64,000 nt of DNA from JAHRAW01 sp028066695. Lineage in GTDB: Bacteria; Pseudomonadota; Gammaproteobacteria; Arenicellales; Poriferihabitantaceae. Position numbers and translations under genes: made by a program. This document shows positions 8,075 to 17,254 of the stretch, piece after piece. The notes beneath the pieces were generated by a model, which saw only the letters and a list, made by a program, of their open reading frames with translations, was not told the origin of the DNA and ran no database searches. The stretch is taken from positions 1,736,001 to 1,800,000 of the forward strand of contig OY734803.1 of assembly GCA_963457535.1 (NCBI GenBank). Reading direction: 5' to 3'. The stretch's first letter is position 1, and each line of letters opens with the position of its first letter.

Positions 8075-11000
8075 ACGGGCAAAGGGACCCGATCGGAATT
8101 TTTAGCACGCACCCGGTCGCCGCAAATTTGCTGATGACCATGATGGTGCTCGCCGGACTGTGGGGCATCCGCGGACTCAACACCCAGTTCCTTCCGAGTT
8201 TTGACATTGACTACGCCACGGTGGTGACCGCGTGGAGCGGCGCCAGCGCGGTGGATGTGGAGGAACTGATCACGATTTCGCTGGAGCAGGAGTTGCGCGA
8301 CGTTGACTATGTCAAGCAAATCACCTCCACTTCCAGCGAGGGAAGTTCGGCGGTGCTGCTGGAGTTTGAGGAAGGCACCGACATGGCGCTCGCGGTCTCG
8401 CGCGTCAAGGAGCGCGTCGATCTGGTGCGCAATTTGCCGGCGAGCGCGGAGACGCCGGAAGTCAGCAAGGTCGCCGACTACGGCAATGTGACCAGTCTGC
8501 TGGTCGCCGGCGCCGATGAAGTGGACGAGTTGCGCCCGCTGGTGCGGCGCTTTGAACAGGAGTTGCTGGAGCGCGGCATCGCCAAAATTGAAATCAGCGG
8601 CCTGCCCAAGGAGGAAATCGCGATTGAAATTCCGACCAGCGAGTTGCGCCGACTCGGGCTTTCGCTGGAGGAAATCGGCCGGCGCGTTTCTTCCTGGTCG
8701 CAGAATGTGCCGGTCGGCATAGTCGGGCAGGGCGATACCGCGCGCCAGTTGCGCTTTCGCGAGCGGCGCAAGGACGAACTGGAATTCGCGACCATTCCGG
8801 TGATCGCCGAAGGCGGCGGGCGGCGGCTGTCGCTCGGCGACATCGCCAACATTGAGCGCCGCCAGCGCGACTTTGAAGTGACCGTCCGCTACCGCGGCAA
8901 GCCGGCCGTGGTGATGGATCTGAAGCGCACCGACACCAGCGACGCCTTGGACGCCGCGCGCATTTTTCGCGAGTGGCTGGACGAGACGCGCCCGCAACTT
9001 CCGGACGGCATTGAATTGGTGCCGTTTGAAGAGGAGTGGAAACTCATCAGCGGCCGCATCAACACGCTGATAAAAAACGGCGCCGGCGGGCTGGTGCTGG
9101 TGGTGCTGATGCTGTTTTTGTTCATGAGCGGCCGGGTTGCCTGGTGGACCGCGGTGGGCATTCCGATTTCGTTCATGGCCGCGCTCGCCGCGCTTTACAT
9201 GTTCGGCGGCTCCATCAACATGCTCAGCCTGTTCGGCCTGATCATGGCGCTCGGCATCATCGTGGACGACGCCATCGTGGTCGGCGAGGAGGCGATGACG
9301 CGCTACGAGCAGGGTTCGCGCCCGCGCGACGCCTCGGCCAACGCCGCGCGGCAAATGCTGGGCCCGGTGCTTTCCTCATCGCTGACCACCATCGCCGCAT
9401 TCATGCCGCTGCTCATAGTCGGCGGCGTCATCGGCTCCATCATGAAGACCATTCCGATAGTGGTCATTTGCGTCATTCTCGCCTCGCTGATTGAATGCTT
9501 TTTGATTTTGCCCGGCCACCTGACGCATTCCTTCCGCGGCATGAAGGAATACACCCCGGGCAAGACGCGGCAATATTTGGACGGCCTGTTTGACAACTTT
9601 CGCGAGAATTATTTTCGCCCGGCGGTAACCGCCGCGCTCGCAAACCGCTGGGTCACGCTGGCCGCGGTGGTCACCTCGCTGCTGGTCACCGTCGGCTGGG
9701 CCGCCTCGGGGCGCATTCAATTTTCCTTTTTCCCGACCGCCGAGGAGGAGCAAATCTACGCCAATGTCGGTTTCGTCGCCGGCGCGCCGGCGAGCGAAGT
9801 GCGCGAGTATCTGGACGAAGTGGAGCGCGCGCTGCTGGAAGTGGAGAGCGACTACGGGCGCGAACTGATCAAGTTCGCGTATGTGCTGCGCGGCCAGACC
9901 ACCGGGGAAAACGCGCGCTACGGCGACCAATTCGGCTCGGTGGTCGCCCAACTCACCAACCCGGACAAGCGCGCGCTGCGCAACCGCGACATCACCGCCG
10001 CGTGGAAGGCGAAACTTCCGGCGCGCCCGGGCGTGGAGAGCCTGACCATTCTGGAGCCGCGCGCCGGCCCCCCCGGACGCGACTTTGAACTGCTCGTTTC
10101 CGGCAACGGCATAGAGCAGGTCAAGCGCGCCACGCAGGAACTGCAAAACATTCTCGCCGACATCGCCGGCGTGAGCGGCATCGGCGACGACTCGCCCTAC
10201 GGGCGCGAGCAGATGGTGCTGCAACTCACGCCGACCGCGGAGGCGCTGGGTTTGAGCGTGGACAATGTCTCGCGCCAGTTGCGCGCCGCGTATGACGGCT
10301 ACGAAGTGCAGGAAATTTCCGACGGCTACGACGCGATCAAAGTCCGCCTGATGCTGTCCGGCGCCGAGCGCGACACCGCGGCCGGGTTGGCGACGCTTCC
10401 GGTGGTGCTGCCGAGCGGCAACATTGAATCGGTCGGCGGCCTCGCCACCATCAGCCGCGAGCAGGGCTTTGAATCCATCCGCCGCTCCAACGGCAAACTC
10501 ACCGTGACCGTGACCGCCAGCGTGGATGACAGCGTCAACAACGCCAACCGCATCCGCCGCGAACTGGAAGCCGGCGTGCTGCCGGAACTGGCGACGCGGC
10601 ACGGCGTGTCGTTTTCGTTTGAAGGCAGCCAGGCCGACCAGGACGAAACCCTCGGCGACATGAAATTCGGCATGCTGCTCGGCCTGTCGCTGATCTATTT
10701 GGTGCTCGCCTGGGTGTTCGGCTCCTACGGCTGGCCGCTGGTGGTCATGTTCATCATTCCGTTCGGCATGGTCGGCGCGGTGTGGGGGCATGTGCTGATG
10801 GGGCAGAACATCACCATCCTGTCGCTGTTCGGTTTTTTCGCGCTGTCGGGAATCGTGGTCAACGACTCCATCATTCTGGTGGTCTATTACAAAAAACTGC
10901 GCGAGAAAGGCGCGGCGGCGCGCGGCGCGCTGATAGACGCCGCGTGCCGGCGGCTGCGCCCGGTGCTGCTGACTTCGCTGACCACCATCTCCGGCCTCCT

Positions 11001-11205
11001 CCCGCTGCTGTTTGAAACCTCGCTGCAGGCGCAGTTCCTGATTCCGATGGCGACCACCATCTCCTTCGGCCTGGCTTTCGCCACGCTGCTGGTGCTGTTC
11101 GTGATTCCCGCGCTGCTTTTGATGTATGAAAACGCCGAACAGGAAATGCGGAAGAAAATCGCCGCGCGAAAACTGCAGTTCAAGGCGTTTAAGTTCAGGT
11201 CGTAG
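8071..11205 (+). CDS. RND efflux transporter permease (AcrB/MdtB superfamily)
   Basis: 1044 aa, normal for a proton-driven RND pump with 12 membrane helices and two large periplasmic loops. The first helix follows the FSTHPVAANLLMTMM start. The TM4 proton-relay motif GIIVDDAIVVGEEA carries the paired aspartates, and the corresponding C-terminal helix has SGIVVNDSIILVVYYKK. The family motif TSLTTISGLLPLLFE is near the end. The closest subfamily appears to be the HAE1/hydrophobe type, but the substrate cannot be told from sequence. The last 11 bp overlap tail-to-tail with the dioxygenase gene on the other strand. Confidence 0.95.
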   Translation: MNGQRDPIGIFSTHPVAANLLMTMMVLAGLWGIRGLNTQFLPSFDIDYATVVTAWSGASAVDVEELITISLEQELRDVDYVKQITSTSSEGSSAVLLEFEEGTDMALAVSRVKERVDLVRNLPASAETPEVSKVADYGNVTSLLVAGADEVDELRPLVRRFEQELLERGIAKIEISGLPKEEIAIEIPTSELRRLGLSLEEIGRRVSSWSQNVPVGIVGQGDTARQLRFRERRKDELEFATIPVIAEGGGRRLSLGDIANIERRQRDFEVTVRYRGKPAVVMDLKRTDTSDALDAARIFREWLDETRPQLPDGIELVPFEEEWKLISGRINTLIKNGAGGLVLVVLMLFLFMSGRVAWWTAVGIPISFMAALAALYMFGGSINMLSLFGLIMALGIIVDDAIVVGEEAMTRYEQGSRPRDASANAARQMLGPVLSSSLTTIAAFMPLLIVGGVIGSIMKTIPIVVICVILASLIECFLILPGHLTHSFRGMKEYTPGKTRQYLDGLFDNFRENYFRPAVTAALANRWVTLAAVVTSLLVTVGWAASGRIQFSFFPTAEEEQIYANVGFVAGAPASEVREYLDEVERALLEVESDYGRELIKFAYVLRGQTTGENARYGDQFGSVVAQLTNPDKRALRNRDITAAWKAKLPARPGVESLTILEPRAGPPGRDFELLVSGNGIEQVKRATQELQNILADIAGVSGIGDDSPYGREQMVLQLTPTAEALGLSVDNVSRQLRAAYDGYEVQEISDGYDAIKVRLMLSGAERDTAAGLATLPVVLPSGNIESVGGLATISREQGFESIRRSNGKLTVTVTASVDDSVNNANRIRRELEAGVLPELATRHGVSFSFEGSQADQDETLGDMKFGMLLGLSLIYLVLAWVFGSYGWPLVVMFIIPFGMVGAVWGHVLMGQNITILSLFGFFALSGIVVNDSIILVVYYKKLREKGAAARGALIDAACRRLRPVLLTSLTTISGLLPLLFETSLQAQFLIPMATTISFGLAFATLLVLFVIPALLLMYENAEQEMRKKIAARKLQFKAFKFRS

Positions 11206-12025
11206 CGCGCCGGTCATTCACCACCGTCACCCGGTGCATGCGCCGAAAGTCCATGTAATCGGCGGCCGCGTAATGTTGCGTCGCGCGGTTGTCCCACATC
11301 GCCACCGCGCCTTTTGACCAGCGAAAACGGACTTGAAACTCCGGGCGGTTGGCGTGGCTGTAAAGAAACTGCAGCAGGCGGTCGCTGTCGGGAACCGACA
11401 TGCCGATGATTTGCCGCGTAAAAGACTGGTTGACATAGAGAATGCGCCGCCCGCTCACCGGATGGCGCGCGACCATTTTATGCACGGCCGAGCCGCCGGC
11501 GAGCGCGGCGTTCAGCGCGGCGATGTCATGATCGCGCCCGAGCAGGTTGTTGCGAAACGAGCCGATGTCATGCACCGCGGAAAGCGGCGCGAGTTGCTCC
11601 TTGACCGCCTCCGGCAGCCCGTCATAGGCCGCGCACATGCTGGTCCACAAAGTGTCGCCGCCGACTGCCGGAACTTCCAGCGCATGCAAAACCGCGGCGA
11701 AAGGCGGGTTCGCCTTGAAGGTCAGGTCGGTGTGCCATTCATCGGTGTCGGCGCGGTTTTTTCCGTCATGCGCGAACTCCACGATTTCATCAAACCCTTC
11801 GGCGTGCGGATACACCTCGTGCGGCTTGTCCAGTTCGCCGAAGCGCCGCGCAAATTCCACATGCGCGCGCGGCGTCAACTCCTGCCCGCGAAAAAACAGC
11901 ACCAAATGCTCGCACAACGCGCGGTGCAACTCGTCAATTGCCGAGTCCGGCAAATCCGCCGCAAGATCCACCCCGCCAACTTCGGCGCCGATGGCCGGGG
12001 TGAGCGGGGTGATCTTTATGTTCAT
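11195..12025 (-). CDS. TauD/TfdA-family Fe(II)/2-oxoglutarate dioxygenase
   Basis: 276 aa, the usual size for taurine/alpha-ketoglutarate-dependent dioxygenases. N-terminal ITPLTPAIGAEVGGVDL is typical of TauD. The iron ligands are visible as the HxD pair in EWHTDLTF and the distal His in RRMHRVTV. WDNRATQHYA and the following Arg would bind 2-oxoglutarate. Substrate is not predictable (taurine, alkyl sulfates and chlorophenoxyacids are known for the family). Its ATG overlaps the res stop (ATGA), so it may be translated from the tail of the restriction operon, although a metabolic enzyme is unexpected there. Confidence 0.88.
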   Translation of the reverse strand: MNIKITPLTPAIGAEVGGVDLAADLPDSAIDELHRALCEHLVLFFRGQELTPRAHVEFARRFGELDKPHEVYPHAEGFDEIVEFAHDGKNRADTDEWHTDLTFKANPPFAAVLHALEVPAVGGDTLWTSMCAAYDGLPEAVKEQLAPLSAVHDIGSFRNNLLGRDHDIAALNAALAGGSAVHKMVARHPVSGRRILYVNQSFTRQIIGMSVPDSDRLLQFLYSHANRPEFQVRFRWSKGAVAMWDNRATQHYAAADYMDFRRMHRVTVVNDRRATT

Positions 12026-14550
12026 GCGCCGCCGGCCAGGCTGTTCAGTTCCTCGCGCCAACTGTTTTCAAACAGCATGCGAAATTCGGCCGGCGGTTTT
12101 TCGGTTTGGTATTTGCCGACATCGTCGGCGCATGCGTAGGCCGCCTCCAGTTTTTCCAGCAGGTCTTTTTTGTATTCGGTGTCCGGGTTGCCGCTCAGGT
12201 GCATGCCCTTGGTTTCCAGCACCAGCAGTTTTCCGTTTTTCAAACTGACCACGAAATCCGGCAGCACGCGGTTGCGCCGCCAGCCCTGCAGCGCGTAGTC
12301 CTGTTTCGCCGCGACTTTGTGCCACCACTTCACCGCGGCCTTGCCGTCCAGGCAGAGCGCGAAGTCGCGCTCCAGGTTGTTGAAGTCGCCCTCATACACC
12401 GGCTCAAACAAACTGTGCTGCACTTGCGCGCCGCGCCGCCCCTGCAGCGTGCGCGCGCCGGCCGAGGCGAACACCTCAAACGACCGGTTCAACTCGTTGT
12501 CCGCGACCAAGTCAAACTTGATTTCACCGCCGCCGATTTTTTCGGCGAAGACGAGTTCGGCCGCGGCGTTGATTACGTCCGCCGCGCGCGCGCGGAGTTT
12601 TTCGGAGAGGTGAATGCGGCTTTCAAAAATCCGCGCATCGTTGCAGCCGGCGCGGCGGTGCTTTTGCAAAAACGAATCAACAATTCGCGCCGCCTGCCAC
12701 GCATTCGGCACCGAATCGGAAAGCCGCCGCACGAAATATTCCAGTTGCGGCGCATCGGGCTGCATGCGCGCGCCCGCGTCCGGCGCGCCGCGCTCCTCCT
12801 CGCCCTGCAAATGCACCGAGACCACCACCGCGCGGCGCGCCTCCTCGCCGTCCAAATCCACGGCCGCGCCCGCGCCGAGTTTGTCCCAGCGAATCGCGCG
12901 CAAAATGTCGCGGTCATAGTCCAGCGGCCGCCAGTTGCGCGCGCCCGCGCGGTGCAGCACCTGCGGCAAAAATACTTTCGGTTTGCGGTATTGCGCGCGC
13001 GGTTTCACGCGCACTTTCACCGGCGCGTCATCGCCGCCGGCGGCGCGCACCACTTCGCCGAGCCCGGTCAGCCCCTCGCTTTCCAGCCCGGCTTTCACTT
13101 TTGCGACCGCCTCGCCGACATGCTGGTTGTGGCAGTAAATCGCGCAGCAATTCAATTCCGGGTGATCTTCCACGCGGCGCGCATGCGGCTGGCGCATCAC
13201 CCGCCCTACCATCTGCGTCATCGCGGTCGGCGCGGTGGTGTTGTCCAGCAGCGCGAGAACATACGCGAACGCGCAGTCCCACCCCTCCTTGAGCGCGTCC
13301 TTGGTGATGATCCAGCGCACCGCGCTGCTCTCGCTCATCAAATCCTCGCCGGCGAGTTGCTTCAGTTCGGACGACTGAATGCGGATTTGGTTTTCCGGCA
13401 CCTTGAGATTGCGGATCAAATATTCGCGCGCGTTTTCCGCGTGAATTTTTCCCTGCCCGCGCTGCGCCGCGCCGGTGCGTTCCACGCGCACCAGCGCGAG
13501 CGGGCGGATGTAACGGTTCTCGCGCCGCCGCAGCGCGCGCGATTTTCGTTCCAGTTGCTCCAGTTTGTTTTTGGCTTCGGCGAGCGTCCGTTTCCAGTCG
13601 GAGTTTTCAAAATTGTGGATTTCCACCGGGAGTTTGATCATCTCCTCGCGGTGCAAATCGGCGCCGGAAATGTCCGCCAAAATGTTGCTGATGCCGATTT
13701 GCGGAGTCGCCGAAAGTTCCAGCACAAACCGCGGGTTGAGGCGGTTGACCGACTGCACGAATTCCTCGTTTTTCTCGGAGACTTTTCCGTAGGCTTTGTG
13801 CGCCTCGTCCAAGATCACCGTCGGGCGAATGCGTTTCAGCGCGTTGAACAAACTCTGCTTCACGCACGCGCCGCCGGCTTTGGTTTCCAAATCCGCATGC
13901 GCTTCCAGCAATGCGCGGTTGGCGGCCGCGTCGTCCTCCGCCGGAAAAAACGAATCGTATCCGCCGCTGTCGCGGAAGATTTTCAGAAACCCCTTGTTGC
14001 GCCGCCGGTTTGCGGCCGGCAGCATCAGCATCATCACGCACAAATAATTTTCCACATCCTGCTTGGTGAAGCGGTCCGACTTTTCCAGCAGTTTCACTTT
14101 TCCGCCGGAGATTTGCTCCAGCCGCTGCCGGTAGGGGTGTTCGCGCGTGCGAAAGGCGCGGACGGTTTGCGCGTAAATCGCCGTGGTCGGCACGATCCAC
14201 AGCACGAAACCCGCGCCGCTTTTAATCCGCTCCAATGCGGCCACGCCCAGCAGCGTTTTGCCGCCGCCGGTCGGCACTTTCAGGCAGACATGCGGAATCG
14301 GCGCGCCACTCGCGGCGGTGCGGGGAATATGCGCCGGAACTTCCGCGCCGGCCGGGGCGGGGAGGGCGTTTTGCTTTTTCAACTCCTTCCACGCCCTGCG
14401 CGGGTAGTCGGACAATTCCGCGGGAATTTCAATGCCCTGTTCGGCGAGCGCGAGCGCGGCTTTTTCGCCGGTCATGCGCGCGTTTTTCAGCGCGTCAAGG
14501 TAGCGGTCCAGTCGGTCCAGGGCGGTTTGTTGGTAGTCTTTTAGGAGCAT
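12022..14550 (-). CDS. res: type III restriction enzyme, Res (helicase-nuclease) subunit
   Basis: 842 aa SF2 helicase with a C-terminal nuclease. Walker A is VPTGGGKT (about residues 92-99), the DEAH box is VILDEAHKAYG (about 247), motif III is LSATPQ (about 277) and motif VI is QMVGRVMRQPHARR (about 448). A PD-(D/E)xK nuclease is seen near 762-780 as LPDFVV followed by LLVLETKG. This order fits the ATP-dependent Res subunit of type III systems, which cuts after translocation when Mod finds inversely oriented unmethylated sites. Somewhat shorter than many Res proteins. Lies downstream of PIN, the unknown gene, TPR1 and mod1 on the same strand, so it is the only Res available to both Mod proteins in the window. 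Confidence 0.9.
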   Translation of the reverse strand: MLLKDYQQTALDRLDRYLDALKNARMTGEKAALALAEQGIEIPAELSDYPRRAWKELKKQNALPAPAGAEVPAHIPRTAASGAPIPHVCLKVPTGGGKTLLGVAALERIKSGAGFVLWIVPTTAIYAQTVRAFRTREHPYRQRLEQISGGKVKLLEKSDRFTKQDVENYLCVMMLMLPAANRRRNKGFLKIFRDSGGYDSFFPAEDDAAANRALLEAHADLETKAGGACVKQSLFNALKRIRPTVILDEAHKAYGKVSEKNEEFVQSVNRLNPRFVLELSATPQIGISNILADISGADLHREEMIKLPVEIHNFENSDWKRTLAEAKNKLEQLERKSRALRRRENRYIRPLALVRVERTGAAQRGQGKIHAENAREYLIRNLKVPENQIRIQSSELKQLAGEDLMSESSAVRWIITKDALKEGWDCAFAYVLALLDNTTAPTAMTQMVGRVMRQPHARRVEDHPELNCCAIYCHNQHVGEAVAKVKAGLESEGLTGLGEVVRAAGGDDAPVKVRVKPRAQYRKPKVFLPQVLHRAGARNWRPLDYDRDILRAIRWDKLGAGAAVDLDGEEARRAVVVSVHLQGEEERGAPDAGARMQPDAPQLEYFVRRLSDSVPNAWQAARIVDSFLQKHRRAGCNDARIFESRIHLSEKLRARAADVINAAAELVFAEKIGGGEIKFDLVADNELNRSFEVFASAGARTLQGRRGAQVQHSLFEPVYEGDFNNLERDFALCLDGKAAVKWWHKVAAKQDYALQGWRRNRVLPDFVVSLKNGKLLVLETKGMHLSGNPDTEYKKDLLEKLEAAYACADDVGKYQTEKPPAEFRMLFENSWREELNSLAGGA

Positions 14551-14573
14551 GGGCGATGTTTTGGCAGTGCGGT

Positions 14574-14596
14574 ATTCCCGCCTTGTTGGCGGGAAT
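14574..14596. other. perfect 9-bp inverted repeat between the PIN gene and res
   Basis: ATTCCCGCC and GGCGGGAAT flank a 5-nt loop, giving a perfect hairpin in the 45-bp gap between the PIN stop and the res start. No T-run follows on the minus strand, so it is not a standard intrinsic terminator. It could be an attenuator, a processing or stability hairpin, or a dispersed repeat unit. Confidence 0.6.
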
Positions 14597-15054
14597 TATA
14601 CGCACTTCGTTATCCGCAAACCATCCACAAAATCTTTGCCATCAAGCGCAAGCAACTTCCTGTCATCGGTGTGAAAAACTTTTGCCTCGAGCGCAATCGC
14701 CGTTGCAAGATGCACCGCGTCCGGAGTTTCAATTGTTTTCTCTTTCTTGGTCTTTTTCGGATAGCGGCTTCGTATTTCCTGCGCTTTTTTGGCGATACCG
14801 GTATCGACCGGAATGATTTTCATGTTTTCTGACTCCCCGATAAATTTGTGAAACTTTTTCATTTCCGCAACGGACATCTTGCTTTCCAGAATTTCCGGGT
14901 ACACCAGCGTGGAGGCGCACAGGCGACAAGCGCCGCTTTGAGCGCTTTCAAGCATTGATTCCATTGCCCGGGTTTTTTCGGAGTTTTTGCCGTTTCGGTC
15001 GCGCGCCCAGTCGATCAAAATGCATGTATCCAGGCAAATGAGTTCACCGTTCAT
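14596..15054 (-). CDS. PIN-domain protein (VapC-like ribonuclease)
   Basis: 152 aa. The four acidic PIN residues are visible: D near the start in CLDTCILIDW, E in VYPEILESK, D in TPDAVHLATA and D in FHTDDRKLL. This is the arrangement of VapC-type RNases, which cleave tRNA or rRNA when free of antitoxin. Start at 15054 gives a canonical PIN N-terminus and an ATGA overlap with the upstream gene, so the two are translationally coupled like a toxin-antitoxin pair. It is embedded between the TPR gene and res of the type III restriction locus. Whether it acts as toxin or as defence effector is not known. Confidence 0.85.
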   Translation of the reverse strand: MNGELICLDTCILIDWARDRNGKNSEKTRAMESMLESAQSGACRLCASTLVYPEILESKMSVAEMKKFHKFIGESENMKIIPVDTGIAKKAQEIRSRYPKKTKKEKTIETPDAVHLATAIALEAKVFHTDDRKLLALDGKDFVDGLRITKCV

Positions 15055-15869
15055 TTGCCGCCCATGCGCTCGCGTTCCCGTTTTCCCCACGCCGCGCGGG
15101 ACTCCCGCACAAACTCCACGGAAGATTTGCCGCCGGTCATGCCCGGCGCGATGCCGCGGATGTCCGCAAAGGTAACTTGCTCCTCCTTCGGCGGAAAAAT
15201 TCGCATGCGCTCCACCTTGGCTTTGTAGGCAAAGCCCCTGCCGCCGCGGAACCGGCAGTCGCCGTAGACCTCCACATAGCGCCCGAGCGCTTTCTGCACT
15301 TGCGCGAGCATTTCTTCGGGAAATTCGCAGTCGGTCACATGCCCGAAGTCATAGAGTTTGAACCGCCACTTTTTGCCGCGAATGTCCACTTGCCGGAGTT
15401 CGCCGCTCGCGGTGCTGATGCAGACCAAATCTTTCCGGGATTTTTTCAAAACCGCCCGAAACTCCGTGTCCAGTTTGTACACGAAAGGTTTTTTGCCGCC
15501 GTTGGCAACCTGAATTTCTCCGCCGGCGATTTTTTTCGGGTCGGAGCGGACCAGTGCATTGAAAGCGGACAAAACCGGAGCGGGCAAGCGCGCGGCGCGG
15601 CCGGCGCCGGCCGCGTTCAGGTTTTCTTTGACGCCGCGCGCGATTTTTGCCGCGGACAGCGCGCCGGATTTCAGCGGCTCGCAGGTGATGCTCACCGGGC
15701 TGGAATGGGACAGGGCGACCACGCGGAACGCCGCATCGTCCGCGCCGAGTTCTTTTGCGCTCTCGGCGAGGAATTTGCGGAACTGCGCGAATTTCGCCGC
15801 CAGCACGGACAGGTCCAGGTGGCGGTCGTTTTCGGCGGTGCCTTCTATTTTGTAGATGATTTGGTTCAT
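15051..15869 (-). CDS. unknown protein paired with PIN nuclease (putative antitoxin/partner)
   Basis: 272 aa, no firm family assignment. It begins MNQIIYKIEGTAENDRHLDL, then a region reminiscent of uncharacterised proteins that precede PIN genes in other bacteria (AAKFAQFRKFLAESAKELG, VVALSHSSPVSIT). The C-terminal half is basic and beta-rich, followed by a highly charged tail (ESRAAWGKRERERMGGK). No signal peptide or membrane segment. It overlaps the PIN gene by ATGA and lies 73 bp after the TPR gene on the same strand. A neutralising or targeting role for the PIN protein is inference from coupling only. Confidence 0.75.
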   Translation of the reverse strand: MNQIIYKIEGTAENDRHLDLSVLAAKFAQFRKFLAESAKELGADDAAFRVVALSHSSPVSITCEPLKSGALSAAKIARGVKENLNAAGAGRAARLPAPVLSAFNALVRSDPKKIAGGEIQVANGGKKPFVYKLDTEFRAVLKKSRKDLVCISTASGELRQVDIRGKKWRFKLYDFGHVTDCEFPEEMLAQVQKALGRYVEVYGDCRFRGGRGFAYKAKVERMRIFPPKEEQVTFADIRGIAPGMTGGKSSVEFVRESRAAWGKRERERMGGK

Positions 15870-15942
15870 TTTTGACGGTTGCGCTGGCGTCGCAAACGGG
15901 ATTTTACCGCCGGGCGCGGCGGATGGCAAGCCGCGGGGGCGG

Positions 15943-17217
15943 CTAGTTTTTGCCGGACAGGTTGTCTTTCAGGTGCTGGATAATCACATTCTCAGCGCCG
16001 CCGTCGGATTTGTCGTTGTTTTCCAAATCAATGATGAGTTGCGCGCTGCCGTGTTGGGCATGGTGGTCGAAGAATTTGAGCAGCAAATCTTTTTTGGCTT
16101 CCGGGACGATGTCCGCGCTTATCACGGTCACCATTTCGCCTTTGGTATAGGCGTCCTGGTCCAGCGCCATCCACCGGACTTCATCTTTTTTAAGGGAGTT
16201 GATTTCCCAGATGAAAGGGGATGCGCACAGACCGACGGCTACCGTGATGAGCGGCAAAACTATGAAGATGTTGAATTGCAGCCACCCGATGTCCTCGAAC
16301 TGCAAGCCCACAAGATACGCGCCCACAGTTGCAACGACCACCAGCATCAGCGCAAAAGCGCAAATTTTCAAGCAGCCGAGTTTTTTCTTGACAGCTGCCC
16401 TGGTGTTCGCTGTACGCAGTCGATACTTTTTTTGTCGACTTTTGTATTCTTCGACTTTGAGAAAACTCTTATATGATTCGCGAATTTCTTTGAGTCGTTC
16501 TTCTTGATTTTTTTCAGAATTTTTCTGAAAAAGAAGAATGCCGCGAGCCTGAATCGCAACTATGTTGTTTGGCTCGATTTTGATCGCCTCATCATAGTCA
16601 GAGATTGCACTGTCCAGGTGGCCGCTCCTGGCGTACGCGCTTGCCCGATTGTTATAGGCGGCAAAATTCGGCTGTATTTCGATAGCCTTGGTGTAATCTG
16701 CAATTGCACGGCCAAGCTCGCCTTTTCCGTTGTATGCGTTTGCTCGATTAGTGTAGAGATCAGCGTTTTTAGGCTGAATTTCCAAAGCCTTGTTGTAATC
16801 TGCAAGCGCACGGTCAAACTCACCCTTTTTTCCATACGCACTCCCCCGGTTGTTGTAGGCCGGAGCAAAGTTGGGGTTTAATCCCAACGCTTTGTTGTAA
16901 TCGGAAATCGCGAGATCAACATCGCCTTTTTCCGAATGTACGCTCCCCCGAGCGTTATAGGTTTCTACAACGTCAGCGTCCAATTTCAAGGCGGTATCAA
17001 GATCAGCGAGGGCAAAGGCATACAACCCCACCTCGGTATATGCAACTCCCCGATTGTGGTATACCCCTGCCTTCGTAGCAGTAGGGATCGATGCATTTTT
17101 TCCCGCCAAATCCAGGAACTCTGTGCAAGCATGAATGCACTCACTCCACTGCTTTTCTGCAAAAAGAGAATTAATCTTTTCGGCAAGTGATTTCAGTTTT
17201 TCCAGCAATTCAGCCAT
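15943..17217 (-). CDS. TPR-repeat membrane protein linked to mod1 (TPR1)
   Basis: 424 aa. Six or so tetratricopeptide repeats span about residues 50-230 (YNNRGSAYGKKGEFDRALADY is a typical unit). A charged coiled-coil-like stretch follows (230-275), then two membrane helices (about 281-304 and 312-336), and a C-terminal domain with DLLLKFFDHHAQHGSAQLI. The predicted topology puts the TPR array and C-terminus on the same side, probably cytoplasmic. Start ATG at 17217 follows GGGGGGAA, a strong Shine-Dalgarno, 37 bp after the mod1 stop. A paralogue (58557-59720) sits at the same place after mod2. Base composition is visibly more AT-rich than neighbours. Function unknown; an adaptor in the restriction system is inference. 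Confidence 0.85.
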   Translation of the reverse strand: MAELLEKLKSLAEKINSLFAEKQWSECIHACTEFLDLAGKNASIPTATKAGVYHNRGVAYTEVGLYAFALADLDTALKLDADVVETYNARGSVHSEKGDVDLAISDYNKALGLNPNFAPAYNNRGSAYGKKGEFDRALADYNKALEIQPKNADLYTNRANAYNGKGELGRAIADYTKAIEIQPNFAAYNNRASAYARSGHLDSAISDYDEAIKIEPNNIVAIQARGILLFQKNSEKNQEERLKEIRESYKSFLKVEEYKSRQKKYRLRTANTRAAVKKKLGCLKICAFALMLVVVATVGAYLVGLQFEDIGWLQFNIFIVLPLITVAVGLCASPFIWEINSLKKDEVRWMALDQDAYTKGEMVTVISADIVPEAKKDLLLKFFDHHAQHGSAQLIIDLENNDKSDGGAENVIIQHLKDNLSGKN

Positions 17218-17254
17218 CAAAAATTCCCCCCGAAAAAAGTTGAGCCAGCCCCCA

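Noticed and set aside
12106..14544. 812-aa open frame on the plus strand
   Set aside because: Antisense to res, which has helicase and nuclease motifs; the plus-strand product has no family features.
14574..14596. Intrinsic terminator between PIN and res
   Set aside because: The hairpin is perfect but no T-run follows in the direction of transcription, so it is listed only as an inverted repeat.
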